From the NCBI GenBank assembly GCA_031271475.1, contig JAISVP010000034.1:1-6938 (forward strand): a stretch of 6,938 nucleotides of DNA, given 5' to 3'. The stretch's first letter is position 1, and the number at the start of each line of letters is the position of its first letter. Both the position numbers and the translations under genes were made by a program. Below, one piece after another: positions 6,750-6,938 of this stretch. A model generated the notes under the pieces. The model was not told where the DNA came from. It did not search any database and worked only from the letters and a program-made list of their open reading frames with translations. Source of the DNA: Oscillospiraceae bacterium (GTDB lineage Bacteria; Bacillota; Clostridia; Oscillospirales; Ruminococcaceae).

Positions 6750-6862
6750 TGATTTATATACAGTAATTTCGATCAAGAACAGGCAAAGCCTGTTCTCATC
6801 GATGCACGCATTTGCGTGCGAGATCTGGGCTTTGCCCAGACCATAGTCGTTAGAGCCTGTTC
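6750..6862 (+). repeat. Triple-hairpin repeat element upstream of the Ca2+-ATPase
   Basis: Three short palindromes lie close together: 6776-6796 (9-base arms AGAACAGGC / GCCTGTTCT, loop AAA), 6804-6819 (7-base arms GCACGCA / TGCGTGC), and 6824-6840 (7-base arms TCTGGGC / GCCCAGA, loop TTT). The arm GCCTGTTC recurs at 6855-6862. A diverged copy lies inverted at 1250-1356. It sits between the ATPase and whatever lies further upstream, so its transcript could form three hairpins in the ATPase leader. It may be a miniature mobile or REP-like intergenic element; no transposase is visible. Confidence 0.65.
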
Positions 6863-6938
6863 AATATCTTTTTGTGATTGTGCTTTTTGGTGGATTTTTG
6901 GCTTTTCTATGCAAAATTCCGCAGTAATGCTTGCGCCT
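6773..6938 (-). other. Open minus-strand frame running off the right edge, probably repeat-borne
   Basis: A frame closed by TGA at 6773-6775 is open to the edge (54 codons). It includes ASITAEFCIEKPKIHQKAQS and then RTQMRASMRTGFACS across the hairpins. The frame over the decayed copy at 1250-1356 ends similarly (TQMRAGMITDFARSR, then TAG). Because the open reading crosses palindromic DNA, I consider it more likely a property of the repeat than the 3' end of a gene. A real partial gene cannot be excluded from this window. Confidence 0.3.

Noticed and set aside
6750..6780. Promoter for the ATPase inside the repeat margin
   Set aside because: A TATAAA-like box is present, but candidate -35 boxes are at poor spacing (about 12 or 19-20 bases), so it was not annotated as a promoter.
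1..6938. CRISPR array, tRNA, rRNA or riboswitch
   Set aside because: No regularly spaced direct repeats, cloverleaf with CCA-type end, conserved rRNA segment or known aptamer core was recognised on either strand.

Overview
The window looks like chromosomal DNA of a low-to-moderate GC Firmicute. Supporting signs are strong AGGAGG-type ribosome binding sites, consensus TTGACA/TATAAT-type promoters, a YpsA-like protein and a secreted transglutaminase-like protein. A gut clostridial lineage (Ruminococcaceae/Oscillospiraceae) is my best guess, but this is an impression from protein and repeat style, not a demonstrated placement. Every convincing gene is on the minus strand, so the biological reading order runs from high to low coordinates.

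Layout from the right edge: (1) 6716-6938 is non-coding and carries a well-formed repeat of three adjacent hairpins. It also has an open minus-strand frame that runs off the edge and may be repeat-borne. (2) 4031-6715 is a complete type IIB (PMCA-like) Ca2+-transporting P-type ATPase, whose stop codon lies inside a 15-bp perfect hairpin. (3) 3618-4030 lacks an intact gene but holds what looks like a decayed small membrane protein, ending in a second hairpin of similar design, followed by a good promoter. (4) 1358-3617 is a compact three-gene operon driven by that promoter: a YpsA/SLOG-family protein, a membrane-anchored LytR-CpsA-Psr (LCP)-like protein with degenerate active-site motifs, and a TatD-family metal-dependent hydrolase. 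The genes are joined by a 4-base ATGA overlap and a 2-base gap. (5) 1066-1357 carries a decayed inverted copy of the right-edge repeat and a perfect-consensus promoter. (6) 1-1065 is the 5' part of a secreted transglutaminase-like protein with a calcium-loop insertion; its 3' end lies beyond the left edge.

Possible shared themes are calcium (an export pump and an extracellular protein with EF-hand/thrombospondin-type loops) and the cell envelope (LCP-like protein, secreted transglutaminase fold, YpsA-like protein). These links are suggestive only; nothing in the sequence proves that the units are co-regulated. I do not see a defence system, CRISPR array, RNA gene or intact insertion sequence. 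The points most worth a second look are the hairpin repeat family, the broken small membrane gene, the LCP-like protein that has lost its catalytic signature, and the calcium loops inside the transglutaminase domain.
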